A stretch of DNA of 64,000 bases from Cricetomys ansorgei (GCA_026225945.1 JAMJFZ010003745.1:124001-188000); one strand, 5' to 3'; numbered from the stretch's first letter, positions 44,609 through 54,711 are shown. The notes: generated by a model not told the origin, from the letters alone. Translations and numbers: made by a program.

Positions 44609-45254
44609 CTGAAAGATATGAAACAGAACGTATTGTTGGTTCCCAGGAGACGCCTGCTGCCCAGTGGGGAGCATCACTATTCAGGTCAGCCTTACAAAGA
44701 AAAACAGAAAAGATAAAGTTCAAGCTCCGTGAGCCAGTCTAATCTGCTAAAGACCACTCTGCAAAACTGGGGTAAAACCCTCAGTCACAGGACCCCTGGT
44801 CTAGTCTCTGCACATGGACCTCCTCACAAGGCCGAGGGTGGGCAGTCACGCTCGGGTGTCTCAGGTCTGAGACCACTCTCCAGGAAATTAAGCACCACAG
44901 TGAGGCTGTACATTCAAACAGCCTGACTTCTGGGCAGAAAAATGAAGACATAAAAATAGAATTCCCTTTATAAAGAAAGAACCAGTGAGTTTGTACGGTT
45001 CATAATGAAACACAGCCCGGTTGATATAATTCCAGCTTCTTAAAATGTGAGTCTTGACCCGACTCAATGCAACCGATTGAGGGACTGCAAAAAATATGGC
45101 AACAGAAAAAGTTTCTGAATTCAAATTCAAGTGTGTAAGGAACCCAGGCTGTGATCTCAATGAAGCCTTGCACTCTGTACACTGCACAGGCCAGCGACAC
45201 CTCAGGCAGATGTCAGGTGCAGGGTTACTGGAACTGGAGTCCAGTCTCCTTAGT
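44609..45254. other. unique stretch
   Basis: Nothing further recognised. Confidence 0.4.
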
Positions 45255-45312
45255 TGTGTTGTTAGTTCAAGGCCAGCCTAAGCTACATGAGACTGTATCA
45301 AAAACACAGGAG
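45255..45312 (+). repeat. B1 fragment
   Basis: GTTCAAGGCCAGCCTAAGCT to GACTGTATCAAAAACAC. Confidence 0.8.
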
Positions 45313-45432
45313 GGAGGGGAAAGAATACTCAAGGCTGGCAAAGAACTGACCATCTCGCCAAACGTGCCACCACATGCAGCCAACAGTACTGTTTTTCCTA
45401 CCATACAAAGGTTTCTGTTCTCCTGAGAAACA

Positions 45433-45562
45433 TAATGCTGTGTGTGGTGTGACCTTTAATCCCAGCACTCGAGGCAGAGGAGGAAGGGTCTCTGTGAGTT
45501 AGAGGTCAGCCTGTTCTAGAGAGTCCCAGGCCAGGCAAGGCTACACAGGACCCTGTCTAATT
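45433..45562 (+). repeat. B1 SINE
   Basis: GACCTTTAATCCCAGCACTC, GGCAAGGCTACACAGGACC. Confidence 0.9.
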
Positions 45563-45887
45563 AATGATTGCCAGCAAATGGTCTGTATGCCTACTTTAGA
45601 ATTTTCTGTTACTTATATTTATTCGGGGGGAGGCAGGGAAGGATATACCTGTGGTCAAAGATAACTTATGGGATTTAGTTCTGTTCCTCCACCATGAGCG
45701 GTCAAAATCAAGCCTTGTATCAAGCACCTTAACCTGACAATAATCTTGCAAGCCTTATATACTTATTTTATCTACTTATATGCCAAGGGCACCAGTGATA
45801 ACCTTAAAGTGACCCTTATCTTGAATTAAAAGCTTAAAAATTATTTTCCAAAATGCAAAGGGACTTCCCATGAAGACTAGTGGCGTG
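45563..45887. other. no recognised feature
   Basis: Unique-looking sequence. Confidence 0.4.
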
Positions 45888-46519
45888 ATTTGGATATTTG
45901 GATATGAGTGCATGCCTCAAAGATCCATTTGTTGAGACTTGGTTACCAGTGAGACAGTACATGAGAGCATGTGACCGTTTTAGAGGTAAAGCTTAACGGG
46001 AAGGGTGGGTGCCATGCAGCGGACAGACAGACACCTTCCTTGGAAGGGATGAATATGGTTCTCAAGGATCCCAGCTAATTCCCATGAGACTATAGAAGAT
46101 CAAGGAGCAAGGTACCTACCCACTCTGGCTACCTGAATCAAACCACGAAACATCTCCTTGTGTGTGTGCTCCTACTAGGGAGCAATCTACCCATCGTGTG
46201 CTACAGTCAGGGAGCCCTCACTATGGTGTCTGATCTTGTTGTGTTCTTCACTCCTCAGGCATTGCAACACTTCGTCCCCAGTTGGAGGTGCTGTATGTGG
46301 AGGTGGGATATATGGCCTGCCACACTTCCAGTTTGCTGTCTTGCTTGAAGGTGCTGAGGGTGTGATCAATCCCTTTGCTCCCTGCTCCAACTGCCTGTTG
46401 CCATCTCTCCCCTGCCATTTTGGACTCTGGAGCCCTAGCAAAACGTTAACTTTCTTCCATAAAACGTTTTAGGTTGTGGTATCTTATCAAAGAAACAAAA
46501 AAGTTTCTAACTAATACAG
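45888..46519 (+). mobile_element. MaLR-like LTR, long and diverged
   Basis: TTTGGATATGAGTGCATGCC and CCATTTGTTGAGACTTGG at the start, GTTTCTAACTAATACAG at the end, with a CTTCCATAAAACG region replacing the usual poly(A) block. Possibly two partial LTRs merged. Confidence 0.45.
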
Positions 46520-46744
46520 TCCCCCTACAACTTCCAGCTAAATAAAACTTTTTGTTTACATACTACTCAGCTTAAATTATTGCTATAACAACAAAAGATG
46601 ACTAATGCACCAAATAAAAATATTTTGAAAACCTATCATGATGGCTCACATTTCTAATCCCAGCATTTGGGACATTTCCATGACCAATTCACCCACACCC
46701 ATAACCACACCACCAGGGCTCAAAAACACCACAGAAGAGTGTGT

Positions 46745-47117
46745 GTGTGTGCCGGCTACATCCATGCCAACTTGACGAAAGCTAGAGTTCTCACCTGAAT
46801 GAGAGGAACCTCGATTGAGAAAACTGCTTCCATAAAAATCAGGCTGTAGGCAAGTCTGATGTGAGAGGGCCTAGCCCACAGTGAGTGGTGCCACCCACAA
46901 GGTGATGGTCCTGGGTGCTACAAGAAAACAGGCTGAGCATGCAAATGTAAGCAAGTAAATCCATGTCATCTGCATCAGCTCCTGTCTCCAGTTCTTACCC
47001 TGAGTTCCTTCTATGATGAACTGTGATCTGCAAGTATAAGTAAGTAAACCCTTTCCTCGATAAATTGTTTTTCGTTATGGTGTTTCATCACAGCAACGGA
47101 ACCCCTAACTAAAACAG
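46745..47117 (+). mobile_element. MaLR LTR, MTD-like
   Basis: CCATGCCAACTTGACGAAAG, CCTCGATTGAGAAAACTGC, CAGGCTGTAGGCAAGTCTG, GATGAACTGTGATCTGC and terminal AACCCCTAACTAAAACAG match the MTD order well. Confidence 0.82.
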
Positions 47118-47814
47118 GGTGAGATGCATAAGAGCCAGAAGAAGACGTGTTGTGAAGTTTTCTAGGCATGGCATGGCCTTTGCACTTAGCACTCTTGGCA
47201 GTGTGATTACTTGCACTTAGGCCCGCCTGAGACCGAGCCCACCAGGGTTCTGTCCCGGAGAGGTTCACACGTCTCTGCCATTACCTGAGGACTTAGAGGA
47301 AGTTTAGTGGGACTGCTCCAAAGGGGAGAGACATTTTCTTCAGTGGTACAGCCAGTGATAAGTTGTCCATTCTCCTCTAAATAAGCTCTTACCCAGGTTC
47401 CTTAATTAAACTCACTGGGGCACACATTAAAAAAAAAAAGAAAAAAAAAAAGAAAAAACAGAAAAATAAAAAGGGGACTAGTTGGGAAATGGGAAGATCA
47501 GTTGGAGTGGTACAACAGATAAAGAGTAAGCATGATCAAAACACATATTTACGTACAAAAATTCATAATGAAAGTCATATATAATTAATATAAGTATTTT
47601 AAATTTTCCTCCATTAAGATGCTTTTCTTGGTTATTTGATCACAGTAGCATGAAATTTGACTGACACGCACCAAATGAAAAGGACTTCCTTTGCTTTTTT
47701 TCTTGCAAGCTCAGAAAATGCTAGGCTGAGTCGTGCCCCACTTACTCTGTACCCACCCTCCCCCTCAAACCCATGTCTGTAACCCACATTTTTCCACCTG
47801 GGGGACATCCATCT
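47118..47814. other. mostly unique, with an A-rich tract
   Basis: Imperfect poly(A) at 47428-47474 (A11 and A12 runs separated by G). No gene. Confidence 0.6.
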
Positions 47815-48025
47815 TCTCACTTGTATTTTATGTATGTGAATGTTTGCTTTGCATGTTTGCATGTATGCCATGTACATGCCTGGTGGCTGGGGAGGCCAGA
47901 AGGCACTGGATCCTCTACAATTGGAGTTACAGATTCAAGCAAGCTGTCATGTGTCTGGGAACCAAACCCAGGTCCTCTGCGAGAGCAGCAAATGATCTTA
48001 ACCACTGAGCTATCTCATCAGAGGC
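47815..48025 (-). repeat. B3 SINE
   Basis: Reversed: CTGGTGGCTGGGGAGGCCAG, GGAACCAAACCCAGGTCCTC, CTTAACCACTGAGCTATCTC. Confidence 0.88.
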
Positions 48026-48211
48026 CCACTACCTTTTCCAAAATCATTAACCCAGCCCTTTCATCAGTACAATTTCCTCTTTGTGTCCTTAGAGAACCAT
48101 AAAATGTGCTTTCTCTTACAGTGTTTGTAGGTTTTGTTTGTTTGTTTGTTTTTGCATTTCTTTACACAGCTTATTCTTTTCCTGAGATATGAGCATCTTT
48201 AAAAAAGGAAT

Positions 48212-48363
48212 GTCTTAGCTGGCAGTGGTGGTGCACACCTTTAATCCCCATTCAGGAGGCAGAAGCAGGCAGATTTCTGTTGAGTTTGAAGCCAGCCTAG
48301 TCTACAGAGTGAGTTCCAGGACAGCCAGAAGTAAACAGAGAAGCCCTGTCTGGAAAAAACAAA

Positions 48364-48410
<47 letters not shown>

Positions 48411-48411
48411 C
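48212..48411 (+). repeat. B1 SINE with (GATA)n tail
   Basis: GGTGGTGCACACCTTTAATC, CAGAGTGAGTTCCAGGACAG, then about 12 ATAG units at 48364-48411. Confidence 0.93.
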
Positions 48412-48435
48412 TCAGTCAGTCAGACAGACAGTGTA

Positions 48436-48880
48436 GTGCCCTCATGGAAAGCTCTCATGGTTCGGTCTAGAGGGCACTTAGACCACAAGCCATGAGGAGC
48501 TGGCAGGATCCCTGGCCCCTCCACTCTGGACTGACAGACCACAAGCCACAGTAAAACTCTGTCCACTCTCAAAAGATAGGCTGCAATTGGCAGAATTGCT
48601 TACCTAAGTCCCTGTCACTGGGAATACGCCTATCCCAGTAACACTGTCTTAACCTAATGACCTCTATCCCTGGGTACCAAAATGACCCTCCCCTGCCTGT
48701 ACCCCATAAATGTCACAACCTTTGCATTAAACACAAGAGATGTTCCACTGACAACACTCTTCCAGAATTCTTTGCAATCCCCTAATCTGGGACCCGCCAG
48801 GACATGTCAACCCCACACACTGCCCTGGGAGTTACCTTCTTGGGAGCTACCAGGGGCTAAGCTAAACAGCCTAGCCACCT
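48436..48880 (+). mobile_element. possible LTR, unassigned
   Basis: CCCATAAATGTCACAACC (TATA-like) followed by TTTGCATTAAACAC (poly(A)-like) near 48705-48735, in a repeat-free block. Termini not found. Confidence 0.25.
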
Positions 48881-48929
48881 GCTGTGGGAGGGAAGCCATG
48901 CCCTGAGGGCCTATGGATGGGGTGGGGGG

Positions 48930-49058
48930 AGGAGGAAGGAAGGAAGGAAGGAAGGAAGGAAGGAAGGAAGAAGGAAGGAAGAAAGGAAGGAAGAAAGGAA
49001 AGAAAGAAAGGGAAGGAGGGAGGGAAGAAGGGAGAAAGGGGCAGGGGGAGAGAAAGGA
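48930..49058. repeat. (GGAA)n purine tract
   Basis: About 10 GGAA units, then degenerate GAAA/GGGA sequence. Confidence 0.95.
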
Positions 49059-49182
49059 ATGTCTTAAACTACTTGTCAAAAGGAGTTCAAACAAACATCT
49101 TTGAAGACACATCCAGGGCTGAAATTCAGAACGGAATGGCTGGATCATAAGTAATCACAGAACTACACTGCACCTCAAAGGC

Positions 49183-49276
49183 AGCTGCCTGTGACCAAGT
49201 GGCCTGGAACTCACTATACAGCCCAGGCTGGCTTACAAGTTGTAATTCCCTGCCTTGGCCTCCCAAATGCAGAGCC
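49183..49276 (-). repeat. B1 fragment
   Basis: GGCCTGGAACTCACTATACA, GCCCAGGCTGGCTTACAAG, reversed. Confidence 0.75.
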
Positions 49277-49320
49277 AAGCAGCATGTCCCCATATTCAGC
49301 TAAGGCTCCATTTTTATAAT

Positions 49321-49344
49321 CGTTATATATGTATATATATAACG
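49321..49344. other. inverted repeat with 4-bp loop
   Basis: CGTTATATAT, spacer GTAT, ATATATAACG. Confidence 0.9.
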
Positions 49345-49668
49345 TCAATATAGGATATTTAGACATGCTATCTATTAATCTGTCAAGTGAAAACCAAGAA
49401 ACTAATAGTTGGGATTTGCACGACTCCAGTGAATGAAAAAGCCTCTAATTTAAAATAGTACACCCCATGTGGTTTCATCACGAAAATGAACAAGGCAATA
49501 GCAGCCACTCTGTGGGCTTCAAGTCAAAGCTTTCACAGTAGTGTTCAACAAGCAAAACAATTAAGAGCCTTCATCACGCCAGGTTTCCATGTTGTCAAAA
49601 GCTAATAAAGTAAAAAGTTATGAGAGCAATCAAGGATGCCAAGTCCAGCCTGCCCGTCACCCACTCAC

Positions 49669-49789
49669 CATCCAGTAGCCAGTGCTGGGTGTTCCGAGTC
49701 TCCAGTTCTGTCATCATTAGGCGTGTGATCCCATGATCTGGTACCAAAAGAATTTTTCCCAGGTACTGCTTTGCCATATCACCAACTTC
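49669..49789 (-). CDS. Ak4: adenylate kinase 4-like internal exon (partial gene or stray exon)
   Basis: AK4 is a mitochondrial-matrix nucleoside phosphate kinase of the adenylate kinase family. The minus strand encodes EVGDMAKQYLGKILLVPD and, further on, ITRLMMTELETR and QHWLLDG. From memory about 34 of 41 residues agree with rodent AK4, covering the NMP-binding part up to the LLDG that precedes the FPRT motif. Directly after GAT-G comes GTGAGT, a consensus donor in phase 1, and AK4's next residues do not follow, so this is exon-plus-intron DNA and not a retrocopy. The upstream side is pyrimidine-rich (TTTCTTTTTCTCTTTAAC) but lacks a standard AG. The only AG is in CGAAG at 49787-49786, which would start the exon at 49785. 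Two changes look unusual: Gly for the Glu after YL and Gly for the Val after PDH. No other Ak4 exon was found in the window. It may be the real exon between very long introns or a decaying duplicated exon. Confidence 0.8.
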
Positions 49790-49820
49790 GTTAAAGAGAA
49801 AAAGAAACACTCAAGAGGCT

Positions 49821-49955
49821 TCCAAGATGTGTGTAGTGACACAAGCCTATAACACCAGAACTCAGGAGGCAGAGGCAGGAATGTTAGAAGTTCAATGTCA
49901 CCCTCAGCTACCAGCAAGGTGAACCCCGGCTATATGAGGTCCGTCTTCAAAATTT
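49821..49955 (+). repeat. B1-type SINE
   Basis: GTAGTGACACAAGCCTATAA, CAGGAGGCAGAGGCAGGAAT. It lies 32 bp from the Ak4-like exon on its acceptor side. Confidence 0.78.
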
Positions 49956-50100
49956 TGTGAGGAGGAGTGACAGTTTAGCCTTCCGGTTCATCATCCACAC
50001 CATAGTAGCAAAGACACGTGATGGTAGTGTTTTACTACGGTCACTGTTGCTTCTTTAGCGCCTAGTGGATTATAAAAAGCAACTCTTCGAGATATCACGA

Positions 50101-50135
<35 letters not shown>

Positions 50136-50136
50136 A
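50101..50136. repeat. (GAT)n microsatellite
   Basis: About 11 ATG units. It gives a poly-Met frame, which is not a gene. Confidence 0.95.
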
Positions 50137-50364
50137 CAAGAAAAAGAATGGCCAGGGTTAAAAACCAGTACAGAGGGAAGTGAGAAAAAAGGCTGGGAAA
50201 GAAGCACTGGAGGCAAGCACAGCCTGGGCACCACGCCCAACAAGGTACTCTAACAGGGACAGGTATTCATCACACAGTGCAGGAGGACTGGAGACAGCTC
50301 AGCCATTCCCTGGGAGGCTAGAGGGAAATCATTCCACTGATCCTCAAAGAGAAGACATATGAAG

Positions 50365-50492
50365 TTGCATGTCCTGGCACATGACTTTAATTACAGACTG
50401 GGGAGATAAGTGGATCTCTGGGAACGAGGCTGGCCCGGTCCATAAAGCAAATTCCAGGCTACTCGTGCCACATTGTTAGAGCCTATCTCAAA
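50365..50492 (+). repeat. B1 SINE, diverged
   Basis: CCTGGCACATGACTTTAATT, GGATCTCTGGGAACGAGGC, AGCCTATCTCAAAAAAG. Confidence 0.7.
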
Positions 50493-50831
50493 AAAGATAC
50501 CACATAGAAGGATTAAGACTTTCAGTGGGGAGGGGTCCTTTCCTGAGCCTATACGTTAGCAGACGGCACCAGCGACACTGCTCTATAGGCAATTCGGCAT
50601 TATTAGTGAACTGCCCAATTCATAAAAGGATATGATGTGGAAACTCTCACACTAGAGATAGGCATAAAAAGACTGGGCTTGAACCTACTAAAACTAAAAG
50701 TTCTTAGTTTTCTAAGAACTAAACATTTTCTACAAAAATGAAGTCCTCTGTGACCAGGGATGTGATAATGAACTATTAAGAGCCCATTCATGCAGGCTAG
50801 TTAAGTTCTTATAAACACACAAAACCAAGCA
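50493..50831. other. no recognised feature
   Basis: Unique-looking sequence before the interrupted B3. Confidence 0.4.
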
Positions 50832-50898
50832 GGTGAGTGAGGTGTTTCAGTGGGTAAATGTGCCTGCTGCCAAGACCAACTATCCGGAGTTCAAAATG
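50832..50898 (+). repeat. B3 SINE, 5' half, split by the provirus
   Basis: GTGTTTCAGTGGGTAAATGT and GCCTGCTGCCAAGACCAAC. It ends in the AAAATG target site. Confidence 0.82.
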
Positions 50899-51147
50899 TG
50901 TTGTGGAAATTTATTTTTAATTATGCATAAAATGTTTTATAAATGTTTATAAAATGTTGAGTGAGAGGGTAGCCTAGGTCTTGGTGTTTTTTGTTTTTGT
51001 TTTTATTGTTTGCAGGTGATGAATTTCTGTGAATACAGCACTGGCCATGATGGTGGTTCCCTCTACTGAGGTCTGTCAGAGTTTGCACGTATGAGAATGC
51101 CTCTGTGTCTTCTTGGTGAGCCGACCCAGCAGCAGCGTTCAACTACA
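50899..51147 (+). repeat. 5' LTR, internally deleted
   Basis: 249 bp, TGTTGTGGAAATTT to CAACTACA. Against the 3' LTR it lacks roughly 110 bp in the middle, including the AATAAA region, and has extra ATAAAATGTTTATAAATG-like sequence near its start. The GGTGAGCCGACCC end block is retained. Confidence 0.9.
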
Positions 51148-51149
51148 AA

Positions 51150-51168
51150 TGGCTCATCAACGTGGGGC
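51150..51168 (+). promoter_or_regulatory. putative retroviral primer-binding site
   Basis: TGGCTCATCAACGTGGGGC, two bases after the LTR. It resembles the lysine-tRNA site of class II retroviruses (TGGCGCCCAACGTGGGGC) with changes in the centre. Confidence 0.7.
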
Positions 51169-52514
51169 AGGACATCCAACGTGGAGACAAGGAAGAAGAC
51201 AAAGAAACTCCAGACCTCAGAGTTGGGTAAAGTATGCTCAGGGAAGCTACCAGAGGATAGATTAAGGTAATAATTGAAGGCTCCTGAAGGAAGAGGAGAG
51301 AGAGAAAGGAAATAAGTCTCTGTGAAGAGAAAAGGCTGTGAAATTAATAAATAAATGAGGAAAAAAGCTCCGAGGTGACTGTTAGAGATAAAGAATTCAG
51401 CTGGGAGCAGGAAAAAGCAAGGTTTCCTAATCATGGAGATAACACTCCCTCCTGCCGCTGGTGGTGGCCTGCTGTTTCACAGACTGAGTTTTCTGATAGC
51501 TGTGTGTGTGTGTGTGAAGCCCAAGATGTTGGGTTTGAGGTCTATGAAGAAGGGTATATGTTTCCTCATAGCAGTGTGAGAGAGAACACCAAACTGCCAG
51601 AATCTTTAAACCAGAGATTCTTTCCACTGGCCCAGGACCCCTGCTGTTGTGGAAGCAGGGGCTTGGAGTAAAAAAAGCCACTTAGTTAAACTGACTATGC
51701 ATTTTTTTCTTCCTGCAAACCCAACTAAGAAAAAGACAAGTAGTCCACAAACCTATGAGGTGCTCTTGACAAGACACGTCTGCTATAGTGATGAGAACTC
51801 CATCCAGGAGGGAAACCTTTCTGCACACAAGGTTACCTGCTATTTTTTCTGTAAACCAGACTCTATCTTAAAATCTGGAATGTGTTTCCTAAGGGTCAAC
51901 ACACAGAAAGTGTCTTCCAGAACTGGCTAAGTTTTTGTCTCGTGATGGCAGCCAAACGTGGTACTGTTAAACCAGCTGGTGCTGGTTTTGAAGGCATGAA
52001 GGGGTCTTTGGAGAGCATCTGAGGCTTGGCACTATAAGAGGCCAGGAGAGGCCACTGGTGAAGGTGCAGCCTTGGTAGTAGTTGAAGGCCCAGATGAAAG
52101 GTCATGTAAAGAAGTTAGGCTTGGCAGCATGAAGAGAGCCTATGAGAGGCTATTGGTGAAAGTGCAGCCCAGTTGCAGCAAGGGACCCCAGCAGTTATGG
52201 AGATGCCAGTATCATGGGATGACCACCAAGAACAGCAGTAGCTTGAGAGTCAGCCAGAGTCTTGAGGACAAGCTGTGCGTGATGCCAGGACACAGCCAGA
52301 GAAGTGATCCAAGCCCGTTGGAGGAGCCCAGAAGATCATGCATGAATTCCAGATAACTGGACATTAGTAATGTTTCTCTGCTGTCCAAAGACATTGTGAA
52401 AATCTTGATAGATGTTTGGTTTCACTTGGTCCTGTGCATTAACAACTCTTATAAATAGTTTTGCTGGTCTAGTGTTAAATTGTGTTGTAAAGGTAAAGCG
52501 ATTTTTTTTATATA

Positions 52515-52526
52515 GAAAAGAGGAAA
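52515..52526 (+). promoter_or_regulatory. polypurine tract
   Basis: GAAAAGAGGAAA ends exactly where the 3' LTR begins. This is the usual primer site for plus-strand DNA synthesis. Confidence 0.88.
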
Positions 52527-52859
52527 TGTTGTGGAAGTTTATTTTTAGTTATGTACAAAATAATTGTTTTGTGCACTTTGGGGTGAGGAGCTAGCCTACG
52601 TCTTGGCACTTTGTATTTTCTGCAGGTGTTGGGTTTCTGTGGGGGATGTTTAATTGCTAATGATCTGCATGTGCTATCAGTAGAATACCTGATAAGTTCT
52701 GAATCAATAAAGCATCTGAGCTGAGATGCCCAGGGTTCCGCTGTGAGTATGGCACCAGCCATGATAGTGATTCTCTCTGCAGAGGTCTGGCAGGGCTTCA
52801 GTTATGAAATATACCTCCTTGTCTTCCTTGGTGAGCTGCCCTGTAAACATACTACTACA
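52527..52859 (+). repeat. 3' LTR, full length
   Basis: 333 bp, TGTTGTGGAAGTTT to ACTACTACA. Contains GAATCAATAAAGCATC (poly(A) signal, about 52702) and CTTCCTTGGTGAGC near the end. Confidence 0.92.
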
Positions 52860-52938
52860 AAAATGCCAGGATCTATGTGGTAGGGAGAAAGACTCTAGCA
52901 AATTGTCCTCTTACCTTCCTCCATTCATGCCTGCACCC
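52860..52938 (+). repeat. B3 SINE, 3' half after the provirus
   Basis: CCAGGATCTATGTGGTAGGG and AAATTGTCCTCTTACCTTCC are the expected continuation of the B3 broken at 50898. Confidence 0.82.
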
Positions 52939-52939
52939 T

Positions 52940-53128
52940 AAGGTAGGCAGGTAGGTAGGTGGATGGGTGGATGGATGGGTGGATGGATGGATGAATAGGT
53001 GGGTGGGTAGATGAATGGGTGGGTAGGTAGGTAGGTGGATGAATGAATGGGTGGGTGAGTGGGTGGGTGGATGATGAATGGGTGGATGGATGGGTGGGTG
53101 GGTGGATGGATCAATGGATGAGGAGGTA
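52940..53128. repeat. GGTA/GGAT/GGTG tetranucleotide array
   Basis: About 45 tetranucleotides mixing AGGT, GGAT, GGTG and AATG, growing from the B3 tail. Reverse-strand His/Pro frames come from it. Confidence 0.96.
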
Positions 53129-53699
53129 AACTATCTAAGAATATTACTAGGTGGAAAGGACCTGACAAGTATTTTGGCCCCATTCTCCTCTTGAATTTGT
53201 GTTGCTTCCCCAGCTAGATTATATCCCCCAAGTGAAGCAGTGAACCACAGGCTGTGAAAATCTCCATGTCACTCAATCCCTATTATTGTAAGGTGACTAA
53301 AAACACAGGTCCATGTGGGCTACGCTCCCCAGTTGATACTTCTACAACACAACCCCTACACCAATGCTCGCAACAACTTGGAAGAGGGAAAAGGACCAGA
53401 AGTTGGCTGAAAAATTATGTCAAAGAAGCCACACCCATGAAATCTCATCAATGTGTCTACCTGAAGGAGACCTGAACAGTGATATCCCAGTTGACATAAC
53501 ACAGATGGGAGAAATCTTATGCAGCCCAGAAGATGAAGAGTTACGGACAATAATGGCTGCTGAGAGGAGAAGAATTAGTCTTTCCCCAAGGATGAGTCCC
53601 TCTAATTATCAATCCACTACCAAGTGGAGAGCTCTAAAAGTAAATACATACAAGCAACATTGAAATGGACTCAGTGGGTTGTATTTATATATTCACTTT

Positions 53700-53845
53700 T
53701 TTTTTTTTTTGTTTTTACGAGACAGGGTCTCTCAGTGCGGCCCTGGCTATCCTGTAACTTGCTACTAGACCAGGCTGGCTTCAAATGAAACTCAAGAGAT
53801 CTGTCTTGCCTCTGCCTCCTGAGTATACCACCAAGCCTGACTATA
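53700..53845 (-). repeat. B1 SINE in L1
   Basis: Poly(T), CGAGACAGGGTCTCTCAGTG, CTAGACCAGGCTGGCTTC, reversed. Confidence 0.92.
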
Positions 53846-53881
53846 TATTTGTGTGCACGTGTGTGTAATAATAAAGAAAAA

Positions 53882-54022
53882 GGGGTTGGAGAGATGGCTC
53901 AGAGGTCAAGAACACTGGCTTCTCTTCCAAGTACTGAGTTCAATTCTCAGCAATTATATGGTGGCTCACAGCCATCTGTAATGGGCTCTGATGCCCTCTT
54001 CTGGCATGCAGAAAAAAACAAA
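53882..54022 (+). repeat. B2 SINE in L1
   Basis: GGGTTGGAGAGATGGCTCAG, GGTGGCTCACAGCCATCTG, GATGCCCTCTTCTGGC. Confidence 0.95.
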
Positions 54023-54125
54023 GAGAAAAAGAGCCCATGAATTGGGGGTGGAGGAGTCAGGGATTAGAGGTGGGAGGGGAATGGGATAAATGGTGAAATT
54101 AATATTTTAATTAAAAATAAAAACA

Positions 54126-54262
54126 CAGGCAGGGCAGTGATGGCACACGCCTTTAATCCCAGCACTTGGAGGCAGAGGCAGGTGATCTCTGAGTTCAAGC
54201 CAGCGTCTACAAGAAGTTCCAGGACAGCCAGGGCTACAAAGAGAAAACCTCTGTGTCACAAA
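54126..54262 (+). repeat. B1 SINE
   Basis: GATGGCACACGCCTTTAATC, CCAGGACAGCCAGGGCTAC. Confidence 0.95.
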
Positions 54263-54289
54263 ATACCAAAACTAAAATAAAAACACAGA

Positions 54290-54410
54290 AAGAAGTTCTA
54301 CACCCATTAGCAATCCCAAGTCACAACTCCCTCCAAACTGTCCTTTCTGACTCTATTTATACACTCAAATGCACACACGCATGTGTGCAAACACAGAGAG
54401 AAGGAGAGGG
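54290..54410 (+). repeat. B3 SINE, 3' part
   Basis: AACTCCCTCCAAACTGTCC and the CACACGCATGTGTGC tail, then GA-rich sequence. Confidence 0.5.
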
Positions 54411-54599
54411 GGGAGAGGAAGAGTCTGGAAAGAGAGGGATGGGAGGAGCAGACAAGGGCAGACTGAGACTCAGGTCTATGCTGTGTTGTCAGTGACTGAC
54501 AGGTACTCACACCTCATAAAAAATTCGGTGTATGTACGAATGAGCGAAAACCCTGGGCATTGGGGAAAGTAAATTTTACTCTAATGAAACAGAGCTATT

Positions 54600-54670
54600 A
54601 TTATCCCAGAGGCAATGCTGAGGCAGGAGTATCATGAGTTCAAGGCCAGGGAGATAGTATCAAGGAAGAG
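54600..54670 (+). repeat. B1 fragment
   Basis: ATGCTGAGGCAGGAGTATCA, GAGTTCAAGGCCAGGGAG. Confidence 0.7.
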
Positions 54671-54711
54671 GAGGAGAAAGGGGTGAAAAGGGGGAAGGGT
54701 GCTAGGTATGG

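Larger units (their letters stand above)
51148..52526 (+). mobile_element. provirus interior, non-coding
   Basis: No retroviral protein motif is visible in any frame. The part near 52022-52071 is repeated in diverged form at 52117-52169 (both hold AGGCTTGGCA and end GTGCAGCC), a tandem duplication with an offset of 95-98 bp. A splice-donor-like GGGTAAAG follows the binding-site region by about 65 bp. Confidence 0.8.
50899..52859 (+). mobile_element. non-autonomous ERVK-like provirus, structurally complete
   Basis: Two LTRs of one family in direct orientation flank a 1379-bp interior. AAAATG occurs on both sides (50893-50898 and 52860-52865), a perfect 6-bp target duplication typical of class II elements. 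The interior begins with a primer-binding-site-like sequence and ends with a polypurine tract. I recognise no gag, pro, pol or env frame, and stops are frequent, so mobilisation would have needed proteins from another element. A B3 SINE is cut by the insertion and continues after it. A solo relative lies at 21765-22072. Confidence 0.93.
53200..54118 (+). mobile_element. L1 3' end (3'UTR), interrupted by two SINEs
   Basis: AATAATGGCTGCTGAGAGG, AGTCTTTCCCCAAGGATGAG, ACCAAGTGGAGAGCTC and CATACAAGCAACATTG follow the rodent L1 (Lx-type) 3'UTR. After the inserted SINEs it resumes at CCCATGAATTGGGGGTGG and ends in an A-rich tail at 54118. The 99-codon frame at 53364-53663 is L1 3'UTR, not a host gene. 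Confidence 0.78.

Noticed and set aside
53364..53663. 99-codon plus-strand frame ending in a plausible-looking C terminus
   Set aside because: The nucleotide sequence is rodent L1 3'UTR, which continues beyond the frame and beyond two inserted SINEs.
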